From Parapedobacter sp. SGR-10 (GTDB lineage: Bacteria > Bacteroidota > Bacteroidia > Sphingobacteriales > Sphingobacteriaceae), in assembly GCF_011030405.1 (NCBI RefSeq), contig NZ_JAAJTJ010000020.1, forward strand, positions 1 through 64,000: a DNA stretch of 64,000 bases, written 5' to 3'. Position numbers and translations under genes: made by a program. Positions 16,341 to 25,350 of this stretch are shown piece after piece. Every line of letters begins with the position of its first letter. The stretch's first letter is position 1. The notes beneath the pieces are model-generated. The model searched no databases, was not told where the DNA came from, and was given only the letters and a program-made list of their open reading frames with translations.

Positions 16341-18177
16341 TAACAACGTCGTTCATATTTACCAGATCACGCCATGTTTCCAATTCTGGCACTTCGGGCT
16401 TACGTTCACCAAATAATTGCATAACCAAATGACCTTCTATATCAAATAGCTCAATGCTGTGTACATCCCCTTCCCTTGTCGGTTTGGACACCGTCCATAT
16501 TTCTCCGATCCGTTCCCATCGTATCTCCAGACTGAAATCCGAATCTTTGATCATATACCGATCACCTTGATCGATCAAGTTCGTTACCGGCCCCGTATGT
16601 ATCTGTACACATCCTTGATTATAAACAAACACCATAATGGGGAGCCTCTGAGCGGCACAGGTATGGAGAGTTTTTCGCACAAATGTAGCATCCCTACGTT
16701 GGGCGCGACACACACTGGCATACGCCAAAGCCTGCAATCTCGACAGTCCATATTTATGCAGTAAAGACTGAAAAGCATGTGTATCTGTCAAAGCTTCCCA
16801 CTCTTGTCTGAAATCTTCCTGCTGCAATTCATCCAATGTAGCTCTCTCATCCGTCGGAAGCTGTCTTTCAAAACGAGGAGCTTCCTCCGATTCTTCACAA
16901 AAATTCTTTTTGAGCGTATCAAATCCTTCAAGATCACTCTCCCCATCAATCAAGTGTATGGCGTGGAGTTCGCACCCTTCCCGATCAAAAAAATGCAACG
17001 ATCTACCGCTGGTTCCATCCACTAGGATACCTACATGCCATTTGTTGATAAATAACCGTAAATCAATACGCGTTCCGGCAAACAAATGTGTATCCCCGTA
17101 CCCTTTAGCATAGGCATACACACCTATTTTGGTATGCTTACAGCTTCCATTTTTTGTACACGCTTTTACGCTTCCCAGCAGCGAAAAATAAGGTAATAAT
17201 CGGGCAAAATCATTCCGAATATAATGGTATGTATTTTCTTTATCCAGCAGCATCGCTTCAGCTTCCGAAATCCCCAACTTAAGAGATTGTTCTTCGACAG
17301 ATAGGTAAGGCGATTTACCCAACAGCAACGCTCTTCTCCGTTCCAAAGACAGTTCCTTTTCGCTCACCGGCAACATTGAATTAAAAAGATGTACGTCCAT
17401 GTCCATTTCTTCCAAACGGACGTAAGGCTTCAAAGTCTTCGCATTGAGTTCTACGGTAGTTTCTACAGAAAATACCGTATAGATATCCTTTGTATTCAAC
17501 ACTTCCATTGGGCTTCCGTCAAAGAGCTTACGTCCATGTTTGAGCATCAAGATACGGTCTGCATACATGGCCGCAAAATTGACATCATGAACCACAAGAA
17601 CTACCATCAACCCCCTCCGGGACAAAGCTTTGGCAATGGCCAATACTTTCTGCTGATAATGCAGATCCAGTGCAGAAATAGGCTCATCCAACAGCAACAA
17701 ACTATTCGGATTGTCCCATATTTGTGCCAATATCCTGGCCAACTGTACCCGTTGTTGCTCTCCACCCGATAGACTTAGGAATATCCGATCCGCAAAATCG
17801 GACACTCCACATAATTGCATGACCTCCTCGACCACTTCTGTATCTCTCACCGCCGGGTTGGATCGAAAATGTGGATAACGGCCCATCATGACAATTTCCC
17901 GAACTTTGAACGCCAAAGAGATCTGCTGTTGTTGACTTAACATAGCCCTGCATTTGGACAGCTCCTGCGGATCGTAACTCGCAATCAACTGACCATTCAA
18001 ACTTATCGTTCCGGATTGCGGTTTTTTATCACCCGACAACAATCCCATCAAGGTAGATTTTCCGACTCCATTGGCTCCCAGCAAGGCCAATACCTCCCCT
18101 TTTCTCAGTTGAAACGAGATGTCTTTTAATAACTTTCTCCCTTTGACCTCGTATGTCAGTTTTTCTACACGTAACAT
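16336..18177 (-). CDS. hmuV: heme ABC ATPase HmuV fused to HmuS-like heme-handling domain
   Basis: I start at the ATG at 18177 (MLRVEKL); an upstream ATG at 18228 adds only 17 low-complexity residues. The product is 613 residues. Residues 1-258 are a full HmuV-type ATPase: Walker A GANGVGKST (34-42), signature LSGGEQQRVQLARI, Walker B LLLLDEP, switch VVHD. Residues about 270-613 are both halves of a HmuS/HemS protein, with LGISEAEAML, IDLRLFINKWHVGIL and FFDREGCELHAIHL in the first and VFVYNQGCVQIHTGPV and WTVSKPTREGDVHSIELFD in the second. HmuS proteins bind and in some cases open heme in the cytoplasm. The fusion would link import to heme handling. Confidence 0.9.
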   Translation of the reverse strand: MLRVEKLTYEVKGRKLLKDISFQLRKGEVLALLGANGVGKSTLMGLLSGDKKPQSGTISLNGQLIASYDPQELSKCRAMLSQQQQISLAFKVREIVMMGRYPHFRSNPAVRDTEVVEEVMQLCGVSDFADRIFLSLSGGEQQRVQLARILAQIWDNPNSLLLLDEPISALDLHYQQKVLAIAKALSRRGLMVVLVVHDVNFAAMYADRILMLKHGRKLFDGSPMEVLNTKDIYTVFSVETTVELNAKTLKPYVRLEEMDMDVHLFNSMLPVSEKELSLERRRALLLGKSPYLSVEEQSLKLGISEAEAMLLDKENTYHYIRNDFARLLPYFSLLGSVKACTKNGSCKHTKIGVYAYAKGYGDTHLFAGTRIDLRLFINKWHVGILVDGTSGRSLHFFDREGCELHAIHLIDGESDLEGFDTLKKNFCEESEEAPRFERQLPTDERATLDELQQEDFRQEWEALTDTHAFQSLLHKYGLSRLQALAYASVCRAQRRDATFVRKTLHTCAAQRLPIMVFVYNQGCVQIHTGPVTNLIDQGDRYMIKDSDFSLEIRWERIGEIWTVSKPTREGDVHSIELFDIEGHLVMQLFGERKPEVPELETWRDLVNMNDVVI

Positions 18178-18258
18178 CGTTTTATTTAATTGAAAATTAA
18201 AAACTGAAAATTGAAAGTGCCTTTTCACTCTCCATTCTCAACTCTCCACTTTCCACTA

Positions 18259-19290
18259 TCACTTCTCCTTAATCAATATATACAGAAATACAGGTGTACC
18301 CAACAGTGCTGTAATCACCCCTATCGGCAATTCGATTGGGGCGACCAATACCCGGGACAGCACGTCCGCTAAGGTCAACACCATCGCCCCCAACACCATC
18401 GAGGCAATCAATACGTATTTATGCTCCACACCGCCCATCAATCGTACGGTATGCGGTACCAACAAACCCACGAAACCAATGATTCCCGACACCGCTACCG
18501 AAGCTCCTACAGCCAACGTGGACAAGACCACCACCCAACGTTTGATATAATCCGTACGCATACCCAACAGATCTGCCTGTATCTCCCCTAAGGCAAAGGC
18601 ATTTAATGATTTGGAAAAGAAAGGCAAGGCTACCAATGGTATGATGATGAAAGGCGCTATGGCCGTCACATTTTCCCACGTCGCACCACCCAAACTTCCC
18701 AACATCCAAAATGTAATCGTTCGCAATTGCTGTTCGGTCGCCATATAGGTCATCAGACCTGTCAATGCTCCGGCAAAAGCATTGATGGCTATTCCTGCTA
18801 GCAACATGGTGGTCACACTGGGGCGCCCATCCTTGACAGATATCTGATACACCACGAAAGCGGTAAGCCCTGCTCCAAAAAATGCTCCAAAAGCAAGCAA
18901 ATAATAACCTATCCATTCGGCAAGTCCGGCAAACAATAGACTCTCGAAAGCAATAATCAATACGGCAAACAACGATGCGCCGGAAGAAATCCCAATAAGT
19001 CCAGGCTCTGCCAAAGGGTTGCGAAAAATACCCTGAATAGCAGCACCGGAAATTCCTAATGCTGCACCTACCAGCACCCCCAAGAGTACGCGTGGCATGC
19101 GGATAACAAATAAAACATTACTTTGTACCGAATCCACAGCCATATCACTACCGATACCTATCCGATGGAATAGTAAACGGCAAACATCGGACAACGAAAT
19201 ATAATATGCCCCCAAAGCCAAAGCCACTAAGCTCACCAACACTAGTGCCGCGACCAGGACAGTTAAAATGATACGCTGTTTAGACTGCAC
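18259..19290 (-). CDS. hmuU: heme ABC transporter permease, FecCD family
   Basis: A 343-residue inner-membrane permease with about nine to ten helices. GAALGISGAAIQGIFRNPLA and GFVGLLVPHTVRLMGG are hallmarks of the FecCD/BtuC/HmuU family. It forms the channel of the importer with two copies of the ATPase domain encoded next. It lies between hmuT and the hmuV-hmuS fusion on the same strand, with gaps of about 80 bases made of A/T-rich low-complexity sequence. Confidence 0.94.
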   Translation of the reverse strand: MQSKQRIILTVLVAALVLVSLVALALGAYYISLSDVCRLLFHRIGIGSDMAVDSVQSNVLFVIRMPRVLLGVLVGAALGISGAAIQGIFRNPLAEPGLIGISSGASLFAVLIIAFESLLFAGLAEWIGYYLLAFGAFFGAGLTAFVVYQISVKDGRPSVTTMLLAGIAINAFAGALTGLMTYMATEQQLRTITFWMLGSLGGATWENVTAIAPFIIIPLVALPFFSKSLNAFALGEIQADLLGMRTDYIKRWVVVLSTLAVGASVAVSGIIGFVGLLVPHTVRLMGGVEHKYVLIASMVLGAMVLTLADVLSRVLVAPIELPIGVITALLGTPVFLYILIKEK

Positions 19291-19373
19291 GCTCTATAAT
19301 TATGACTTCTAAATTATGAATTACGAATTGTGAATTCTCCATTTTCAACTTTCCATTTCCAATTCTTGTTTTT

Positions 19374-20222
19374 TTAATCCATCTCTTCAACAAAAGCCCT
19401 ATGCAATTGCATGATAGCCTCCGGAAGACGTGTACTGAAATTGATCAGCAAAGGACCACTCATAGCCAATATCCTTTCCTGTCTACCCGCTTCTGTAACA
19501 CGTACGCCCGGAAGTTTGAGAATGGCATCTTTCCCACCTAAACTACTTGCTCCGAAATCAAACATCAAAATAATATCGGGATTAGCCTGTACAAGCGCCT
19601 CTGTAGTATAAGGTTTGAAATCAGCAAACTCCTGAACGGCATTCTTCCCTCCTGCCAAAGAAATAATAGCGTCCAAACTACTCCCTTTGCCCGCTACACT
19701 CATCGTTCCCGTACCCCGTGCGTAGATAAACAGCACTTTGGGAACCTGACGACCTTTAGTTTCCTCCTTGACTACATCAAGTACACGATCCAAACTGATT
19801 TTTGTACGTTGTACCACTGTTTTCCCCATCTCGGCCACACCCAATGCATCCGCGATATCCTGTATAAACTTTGATGCCCCCTTTACTGAATATTCCTGTC
19901 TAAGTGTGACAAGGCGTACGCCCGATTTGCGCAAATGCTGTGCCACCGACGATGGTACATCTCCCTCCATAGCCAATACAACTGTTGGTTGGAAAGCCAG
20001 CAAGCCTTCTGACGACACCGATCTGTTCTTGCTGACACGAGGCAAGCCTGCCGCGGCCTTCGGAGAGATACTCGTCACATCCGTAGCCACCATAGACGAT
20101 CCCAACCCCAAAGCATAAACGGTTTCGGTAATGGCGCTATGTAATGTAATAATACGCTGCTCCTTTGCCAAACACACCGTACTCCATAAAAGTAAGATAA
20201 TAATATAGATCGATTTTTTCAT
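19374..20222 (-). CDS. hmuT: periplasmic heme-binding protein HmuT
   Basis: A 282-residue protein with signal peptide (cleavage after about residue 19) and the class III periplasmic-binding fold: RIITLHSAITETVYALGLG at the N-terminus and FKPYTTEALVQANPDIILM in the second lobe. HmuT delivers heme to HmuU/HmuV. It is the first gene of the minus-strand operon and faces the receptor gene across a 350-base region with two candidate operators. Confidence 0.92.
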   Translation of the reverse strand: MKKSIYIIILLLWSTVCLAKEQRIITLHSAITETVYALGLGSSMVATDVTSISPKAAAGLPRVSKNRSVSSEGLLAFQPTVVLAMEGDVPSSVAQHLRKSGVRLVTLRQEYSVKGASKFIQDIADALGVAEMGKTVVQRTKISLDRVLDVVKEETKGRQVPKVLFIYARGTGTMSVAGKGSSLDAIISLAGGKNAVQEFADFKPYTTEALVQANPDIILMFDFGASSLGGKDAILKLPGVRVTEAGRQERILAMSGPLLINFSTRLPEAIMQLHRAFVEEMD

Positions 20223-20298
20223 CGTAAATACTTCTACAAGTGATTTCCGAAGTTTTAAAAAACTCCGGAAATCTCCTTAAATTCTGATACAAAACAAA

Positions 20299-20315
20299 TC
20301 AATAATCAGTCTAAA
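20299..20315 (-). promoter_or_regulatory. candidate Fur-family operator for hmuT
   Basis: Read on the minus strand, TTTAGACTGATTATTGA matches the left two thirds of the 17-mer. It is 77 bases upstream of the hmuT start. The right third is diverged, so this is weaker than the copy facing the receptor. Confidence 0.4.
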
Positions 20316-20499
20316 TACAAATAATTCGTTCAAAACAATATAAAAGACACAAGCATAAAAACAAACATAAACAGCTATATATCAACATATTGAATCCTAA
20401 AAACAATCTAAAACATAACCATTCAAATCGAATTCCATACAATTTTTGTCAGTTTTCATATACTATTTATCAATCAGATTTCCGTTTTTTGTCTCATTA

Positions 20500-20516
20500 T
20501 TTAGAATGATTAAAAA
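20500..20516 (+). promoter_or_regulatory. candidate Fur-family operator for the heme receptor
   Basis: TTTAGAATGATTAAAAA matches 14 of 16 fixed positions of TTTAGAATNATTCTAAA. It is 54 bases upstream of the ATG at 20570. A GTG at 20525 is only eight bases away, which argues that the ATG is the true start of the receptor gene. Confidence 0.55.
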
Positions 20517-20569
20517 TAAAAATAGTGTTTGAACGAACTGCCTACATAAAAATTTTCTGTTTCAAGTAT

Positions 20570-22987
20570 ATGTACGCTTTTTTTGGCCCAAGGCTTAAAC
20601 CATGTGCTAAAAACTTAAATCGTCTCAACAAATGGACACTATGGAGTACTGCCTCCCTTCTCCTATGTACCGGGACCGCTCTAGCGCAGTCCAAATACAG
20701 CATCTCCGGATACCTCAAGGACGATTGGGGTGTCTCTATTCCCAAAGCAACACTATTGTTGAACCCAGGCAAGATCATCACACAGACAGACGACAAGGGA
20801 TACTTTGCTTTCAACGATCTTTACGAAGGCACCTATGTTCTTGAAGCGACCTGTCTCGGATACACCTCCTCCACACAAAACATCGAGTTGGAACAAAAGG
20901 ATACCAACTTGAACATCCGGCTTTCCTCCAACCACAAAAGCATCACCGAGGTAGAGGTTCAAGGTAAAGTAAGTGCAGTCGATAATCTCCTAAAAGCGGA
21001 GAATGCCGCCATGCCCGTCAAAATCATCACCCGTCGCGAAATCGAGCTCATGGGTAGCCGCCGATTGGATGAAGTGATGAAAGAGCAGACGGGGGTAGCC
21101 GTCATCAATGATATTGCTGGAGGCTCACGTGCCGTAGGCGTACAGATACAAGGTTTCAGCAGCAATTACATTATGGTACTTGTAGATGGACAACCCATGC
21201 TCGGACGCAATAGTGGCAATTTCGACCTTTCGCGCATATCGGTCACAAATATCGAACGTATCGAAATCATCAAAGGTGCCACATCCTGCCTATACGGATC
21301 GGATGCCCTAGGAGGAGCCATCAACATCATCACCCGACATGGGGCCATTACACCACAGGCCCAGGCGTCACTCTTGTATGGAAGCTTGAATATCATCGAT
21401 GCGACGGTCGAAGGAGAGACCCCTTTTGCCAATCAACGAGGTTCTGTAGTCGCTTCAGCGAATTACTACCGCACGGACGGTTTTAACACCAATAGTAAAT
21501 ACATGTCCGAAGGAACTACCGTACCGCCTTACAGCAACTATAGTATACAGGGAAGAGCCCGATATCGCACCAGCAAAAATGGTACGATAGGCATGACCGC
21601 ACGCTATGCAGGACGGCAATCGGTGATGATCAACGATTGGTCCGACAATCTGGTCAATGAAGATCGTCAAAAAGACCAAGATGTGAATCTTTCGGCCAAT
21701 TACGATCACCAATTTGCCTCCGGTTTGCGCAGCATGAGCCGCTATTACTTCACCCGATATCAGACTGAGATGAGTGCCGAATGGATACGGCAAAGTGCAT
21801 TGATCTCTGTGGATAAATTCGGTCAGCAAGTCCATCGTTTGGAGCAGCAATTTGCCTATTCACCCCATACCGACATCAAATTGACGGGCGGTCTGGGTGG
21901 TAGCACAGAGATGATGGACGACAGGGCCTTGGATGACCAACACGCCCTGAACACCGCTTTTGCTTATTTACAGACCGAATGGAAACCTGCTGACCGCCTA
22001 TTGACTACACTAGGTCTACGATACGATTATACCAATGTATATAAAGATCAAGTCAGTCCGAGTATAGGTGTACAATACCATATTTCACCACAGCTTACAC
22101 TAAAAGCCGGTAGCGGTATGGGCTTTAAAGCTCCGGATTACAAGATGCGCTATCAGGTATTTTACAACCCATCGGCCAACTATATGGTCGTCGGAACAGA
22201 TCGGGTAAGAGAAGTTATCGAAGCCATGGACAGATCCGGTGAACTGAGTTCGCAGAACACGTATATGCTCAATCTGACAGCCAACAACCTAAAAGCAGAA
22301 AACAGCCTGTCCAACAATATCGGCTTGATATGGTCACCCAACATAAAGATTCGAACAGAACTTTCGGCCTTTTACCATCACATCAAAAACCAGATCAACA
22401 GTATCAGTGTCGGACAAGGTACACAGATCGGTCAGATCTACACATACCGAAACCTACCAAAAGCTGTAAACAGAGGTATCGAACTGTCCTTTGCCTACCA
22501 AGCCACACGGGACCTGGAGCTTTCGGCAGGATACCAATACCTCATCGCCAAGGACCTCAGCGTGCTGGACAGTATTCGCAGCGGCAATTATCCCTACAAT
22601 AAATTGATCATCAATCCGGTGACCGGTGAATCTTGGGAGCCTACAGTGAAGGACTATTGGGGTATAGAGGATCGTTCGAGGCACATGGTCAACCTAAAAC
22701 TGCTTTACGAATACATACCTTGGAATACAAGCGTCAATCTAAGGGCCAATATCCGGGGAAAATATCCCTTCCAGGAAACGACCACCAATCAATTTATCGA
22801 CAGATTTGATGCTTTTGTTCCGGATCATACCCTCTTGAATCTGACCATTGAAAAGAGATTGCTCAAAAACAAATTGACTCTGCGATTGATCGCAGACAAT
22901 ATATTGGATTTCACCCATCAGTACATGCCCGGACAGCCTGGCAGAGTCATCTTGGGCGGATTAAGTTATCGATGGCTGAAGGAATGA
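20570..22987 (+). CDS. hmuR: TonB-dependent heme receptor
   Basis: An outer-membrane receptor of about 805 residues from the ATG at 20570. After a long N-region and a hydrophobic signal segment ending near TALAQ comes a carboxypeptidase-regulatory-like domain (ISGYLKDDWGVSIPKATLLL), then the plug (DEVMKEQTGVAVINDIAGGS, YGSDALGGAINIITRHG) and a 22-strand barrel ending in GGLSYRWLKE. Heme is inferred as substrate from the neighbours: HmuY-like proteins follow directly and hmuTUV is divergent. An in-frame GTG at 20525 would lengthen it by 15 residues. Confidence 0.9.
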   Translation: MYAFFGPRLKPCAKNLNRLNKWTLWSTASLLLCTGTALAQSKYSISGYLKDDWGVSIPKATLLLNPGKIITQTDDKGYFAFNDLYEGTYVLEATCLGYTSSTQNIELEQKDTNLNIRLSSNHKSITEVEVQGKVSAVDNLLKAENAAMPVKIITRREIELMGSRRLDEVMKEQTGVAVINDIAGGSRAVGVQIQGFSSNYIMVLVDGQPMLGRNSGNFDLSRISVTNIERIEIIKGATSCLYGSDALGGAINIITRHGAITPQAQASLLYGSLNIIDATVEGETPFANQRGSVVASANYYRTDGFNTNSKYMSEGTTVPPYSNYSIQGRARYRTSKNGTIGMTARYAGRQSVMINDWSDNLVNEDRQKDQDVNLSANYDHQFASGLRSMSRYYFTRYQTEMSAEWIRQSALISVDKFGQQVHRLEQQFAYSPHTDIKLTGGLGGSTEMMDDRALDDQHALNTAFAYLQTEWKPADRLLTTLGLRYDYTNVYKDQVSPSIGVQYHISPQLTLKAGSGMGFKAPDYKMRYQVFYNPSANYMVVGTDRVREVIEAMDRSGELSSQNTYMLNLTANNLKAENSLSNNIGLIWSPNIKIRTELSAFYHHIKNQINSISVGQGTQIGQIYTYRNLPKAVNRGIELSFAYQATRDLELSAGYQYLIAKDLSVLDSIRSGNYPYNKLIINPVTGESWEPTVKDYWGIEDRSRHMVNLKLLYEYIPWNTSVNLRANIRGKYPFQETTTNQFIDRFDAFVPDHTLLNLTIEKRLLKNKLTLRLIADNILDFTHQYMPGQPGRVILGGLSYRWLKE

Positions 22988-23038
22988 GAAAATTATGAAT
23001 TAGGAATGATTAATATCTCAATACACAATACTCAAAAA

Positions 23039-23785
23039 ATGAAAACGACAAAATTGATCATCAACGAACTACATGCCTTGTTGGCTTGTAGTAGGATAGG
23101 CTACCTATTTGTAGGCTGTCTGTTATTGACATTCAGTTCTTGTGGCAAAGAGGAAGATCCGCGTCCGGGATTGGAAGATGGCAAGAGTACGGTTATATAC
23201 GATTTGCCAGGCGATCTGGAAGCTTCCATGGGAGGCAGTGTCGATGGAAAAGAAAACCGTGATTTTTATACTTTCCTTTTCCGTTTCCGTGATAAGCGCC
23301 AAATCTGGATCAAAACAAAGGAAGACTCCTTGCAGTGGTTAAAAACCAAAGACTGGGATCTTGCCTTCACAGGCCCCTACAATTCGGAAGTCTACATTAA
23401 CAATGCTCATCAAGAGTTCAATCCGGGCTACGAAGGAGAGGCTACCAATACCGCAGTAATCAAATTGGATCGGTCTTACGAAACAGTGGCCACAGCGCCG
23501 AGTGATGAGGAATTTGACAACAGCAATGTCGCAAAGATAGGCTGGGCACCATCCAAATCTTCGAATGGTTGGTTTCAGTACAGCCTATCCACGCATATTA
23601 TGCAGGCATTGCCCAACCGTACCTACGTCATCCGTTTACCCGATGGCAAGTACGCCAAACTACAGCTTATCAATGCCTACAAAGGGAATCCGCCTGCTGT
23701 CACCAACATGAACTGGCCTGCACCGTACTTCACCTTCCGTTATTACGTACAGCAGGACGGAAGTAAAAATCTCGCAACTAATTAA
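23039..23785 (+). CDS. hmuY: HmuY-like heme-binding lipoprotein, copy 1
   Basis: I prefer the ATG at 23039 (MKTTKL) to one at 23006. A lipobox (TFSSC) anchors the protein to a membrane, probably facing outwards. The mature domain shows the HmuY pattern: KTKDWDLAFTGPYNSEVYIN, GWFQYSLSTHIMQALPNR and YVIRLPDGKYAKLQLINAY. In Porphyromonas, HmuY takes heme from host proteins and hands it to its receptor. It is 51 bases downstream of the receptor gene. Confidence 0.88.
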   Translation: MKTTKLIINELHALLACSRIGYLFVGCLLLTFSSCGKEEDPRPGLEDGKSTVIYDLPGDLEASMGGSVDGKENRDFYTFLFRFRDKRQIWIKTKEDSLQWLKTKDWDLAFTGPYNSEVYINNAHQEFNPGYEGEATNTAVIKLDRSYETVATAPSDEEFDNSNVAKIGWAPSKSSNGWFQYSLSTHIMQALPNRTYVIRLPDGKYAKLQLINAYKGNPPAVTNMNWPAPYFTFRYYVQQDGSKNLATN

Positions 23786-23817
23786 AAAAATAACACACAT
23801 AAATTAAAACAATTCAA

Positions 23818-24411
23818 ATGAAAACACTACTATCAATAAGTGCATTGGCATGCGCACTTGCTTTCGGGTTTATGTCCTGCGAAAAGGAAAAAGAAGAAGA
23901 ACCGCTCATCTTATCCGACAATAAGGCGGTCGTACAAAGCAAGACTATAGTCCCCAATGACGAACCTATATTCTTTAATATAGGCGATAACGAGGAGATC
24001 GACGACGAAACAAAGGCAGACATCTCCTTGGCAGGATCCATGAGCCTTGACCTGCAATTGGCAAATGCGGATAAGTATCGCTTGGGTTATTTTGACTCGG
24101 ACATCGAAACCATTGAGGATATCAAAATAGCTGTACTGGATACAGCGACCATCAAATACACCTCTAAGCTCACGATGAGTATGGTCGATGGGCCTGCACC
24201 TTCCACTCCCAATGCTTGGTACAATTACCTATTCACGAGTCACACCCTCGCTACGATTGAAGGTCGGTACGTCATTCTATTTGAAGGAAACGAGGAGACA
24301 GGCTTCTCCAATACATTGGACAAAGTATTCATCGTACAATTAACGGACATTCTACAAAACGGAAGAGAAGTCGACAATTTCTCTATCAAAACAAAAACAT
24401 TCACTAAATAA
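23818..24411 (+). CDS. diverged HmuY-like lipoprotein, copy 2
   Basis: A 197-residue lipoprotein (lipobox GFMSC) that starts 32 bases after copy 1. It keeps the layout of HmuY but with weak identity: SLDLQLANADKYRLGYFDSD takes the place of the WDLAF region, and AWYNYLFTSHTLATIEGRYV the place of the GWxxY...H...GR segment. The final DGKYAKLQI-like strand is replaced by KVFIVQLTDI. Its assignment rests on gene order and these parallels, so a heme or other ligand is only inferred. Confidence 0.65.
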   Translation: MKTLLSISALACALAFGFMSCEKEKEEEPLILSDNKAVVQSKTIVPNDEPIFFNIGDNEEIDDETKADISLAGSMSLDLQLANADKYRLGYFDSDIETIEDIKIAVLDTATIKYTSKLTMSMVDGPAPSTPNAWYNYLFTSHTLATIEGRYVILFEGNEETGFSNTLDKVFIVQLTDILQNGREVDNFSIKTKTFTK

Positions 24412-24428
24412 ATTAAACAATTAAAGCT

Positions 24429-25205
24429 ATGTCAAATCAAACTATTTCAAAAAAAATTAGGAGATATTCATTTTTTTGCTACGTCTTAGCTCTTATATGC
24501 GTAGGTTACTCATGCGATAAAAAAGAGAACATTATACCCGACGAAGAAGAAACAGGTAATTATTACAAATTGATCCGGGTTGAAAATTTACCCATAGCGC
24601 CTACCGACGAAGGTTCGACACCCAATCCTCATGATCATTACCTGTACAGTCTTTCTGAAAACAAATCGGTTGATGTGGAATTAGGCAATTCGACAAAGTG
24701 GGATTTAGCCTTCGGAGGAATCTTCACCAGTTTTCTTTCGGCCAATAACGGAAGTGATGAGGACAATTACGGAGCGGGAAGTACCGCCAAAGGCGGTATT
24801 GCGATCGTCGAAAGCACATTTGACGAAGTGACAGAAATACCCAAAGACCTGGAATTCAAAACAGGCAAAGATGTGATCGGTACCGATGACCAAGGTTTCT
24901 TTGGCGAGGGGATGGGCTGGTATCTCTATGATTTCTTTGGAACAACCGTTCGCGATGGTGCTCCCGAAGATCAACACATAGCCTATGCGTTGGCCGTGCC
25001 TATTACCAAAAAGGATGTTACAACCGTAAAACCACGGACGGTAATCCTCAAAACAGCCAATGGTGATTACGCTAAGATCAAAATGATATCCTGCTACAAA
25101 GACTTGTTTACGCCGGAGCTTTGGAAAAAAGGCGAACCTATCATGTATGCTACCTTTGAATATGTGATCGTGCCGTCTTCAAGCACCAAATTTGAGATAA
25201 AGTAA
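24429..25205 (+). CDS. hmuY: HmuY-like lipoprotein, copy 3
   Basis: A 258-residue lipoprotein with lipobox (VGYSC). It has the recognised HmuY blocks STKWDLAFGGIFTSFLSANN, NYGAGSTAKGGIAIVE and TVILKTANGDYAKIKMISCY. It starts 17 bases after copy 2. It is closer to the common HmuY family in Bacteroidota than copy 2. Three tandem copies suggest differing ligand preference or a relay to the receptor. Confidence 0.82.
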   Translation: MSNQTISKKIRRYSFFCYVLALICVGYSCDKKENIIPDEEETGNYYKLIRVENLPIAPTDEGSTPNPHDHYLYSLSENKSVDVELGNSTKWDLAFGGIFTSFLSANNGSDEDNYGAGSTAKGGIAIVESTFDEVTEIPKDLEFKTGKDVIGTDDQGFFGEGMGWYLYDFFGTTVRDGAPEDQHIAYALAVPITKKDVTTVKPRTVILKTANGDYAKIKMISCYKDLFTPELWKKGEPIMYATFEYVIVPSSSTKFEIK

Positions 25206-25296
25206 CCCACAACACAAGGTAGAATTTAAACCGTTTTGCAGACATTTTTAAGCAAAAAGAAGAAAGCAAAGCAAGAAATAAATATACAAATTTGTA

Positions 25297-25333
25297 GGGG
25301 CAACCCTATGTGGTCGCCCAAAAATGGTTGCCC
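25297..25333. repeat. small inverted repeat between the third HmuY gene and heme oxygenase
   Basis: GGGCAACC (25298-25305) pairs with GGTTGCCC (25326-25333), and a second copy of the arm, GGTCGCCC (25312-25319), lies between. It looks like a dispersed palindromic element. It sits 18 bases upstream of the heme oxygenase start, where it could shape translation. Confidence 0.6.
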
Positions 25334-25350
25334 AATAAAAATAAAAAAAC

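Larger units (their letters stand above)
20223..20569. other. divergent control region between hmuT and the heme receptor
   Basis: A/T-rich, no plausible gene. It holds two copies of the candidate operator, one for each direction (20299-20315 on minus, 20500-20516 on plus), and a hairpin-like TTCCGAAGTTT/AAACTCCGGAA near 20242-20269. The spacing suggests each divergent promoter has its own site. Confidence 0.6.

Noticed and set aside
16336..18228. HmuV and HmuS as two genes joined by a sequencing error
   Set aside because: The frame is continuous through a plausible linker with no homopolymer at the junction, and no internal start with a ribosome site stands out; an error cannot be excluded but is not suggested by the sequence.
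20525..20569. GTG start for the heme receptor
   Set aside because: It would start eight bases after a candidate operator, and the added 15 residues do not improve the signal peptide; the ATG at 20570 is preferred.
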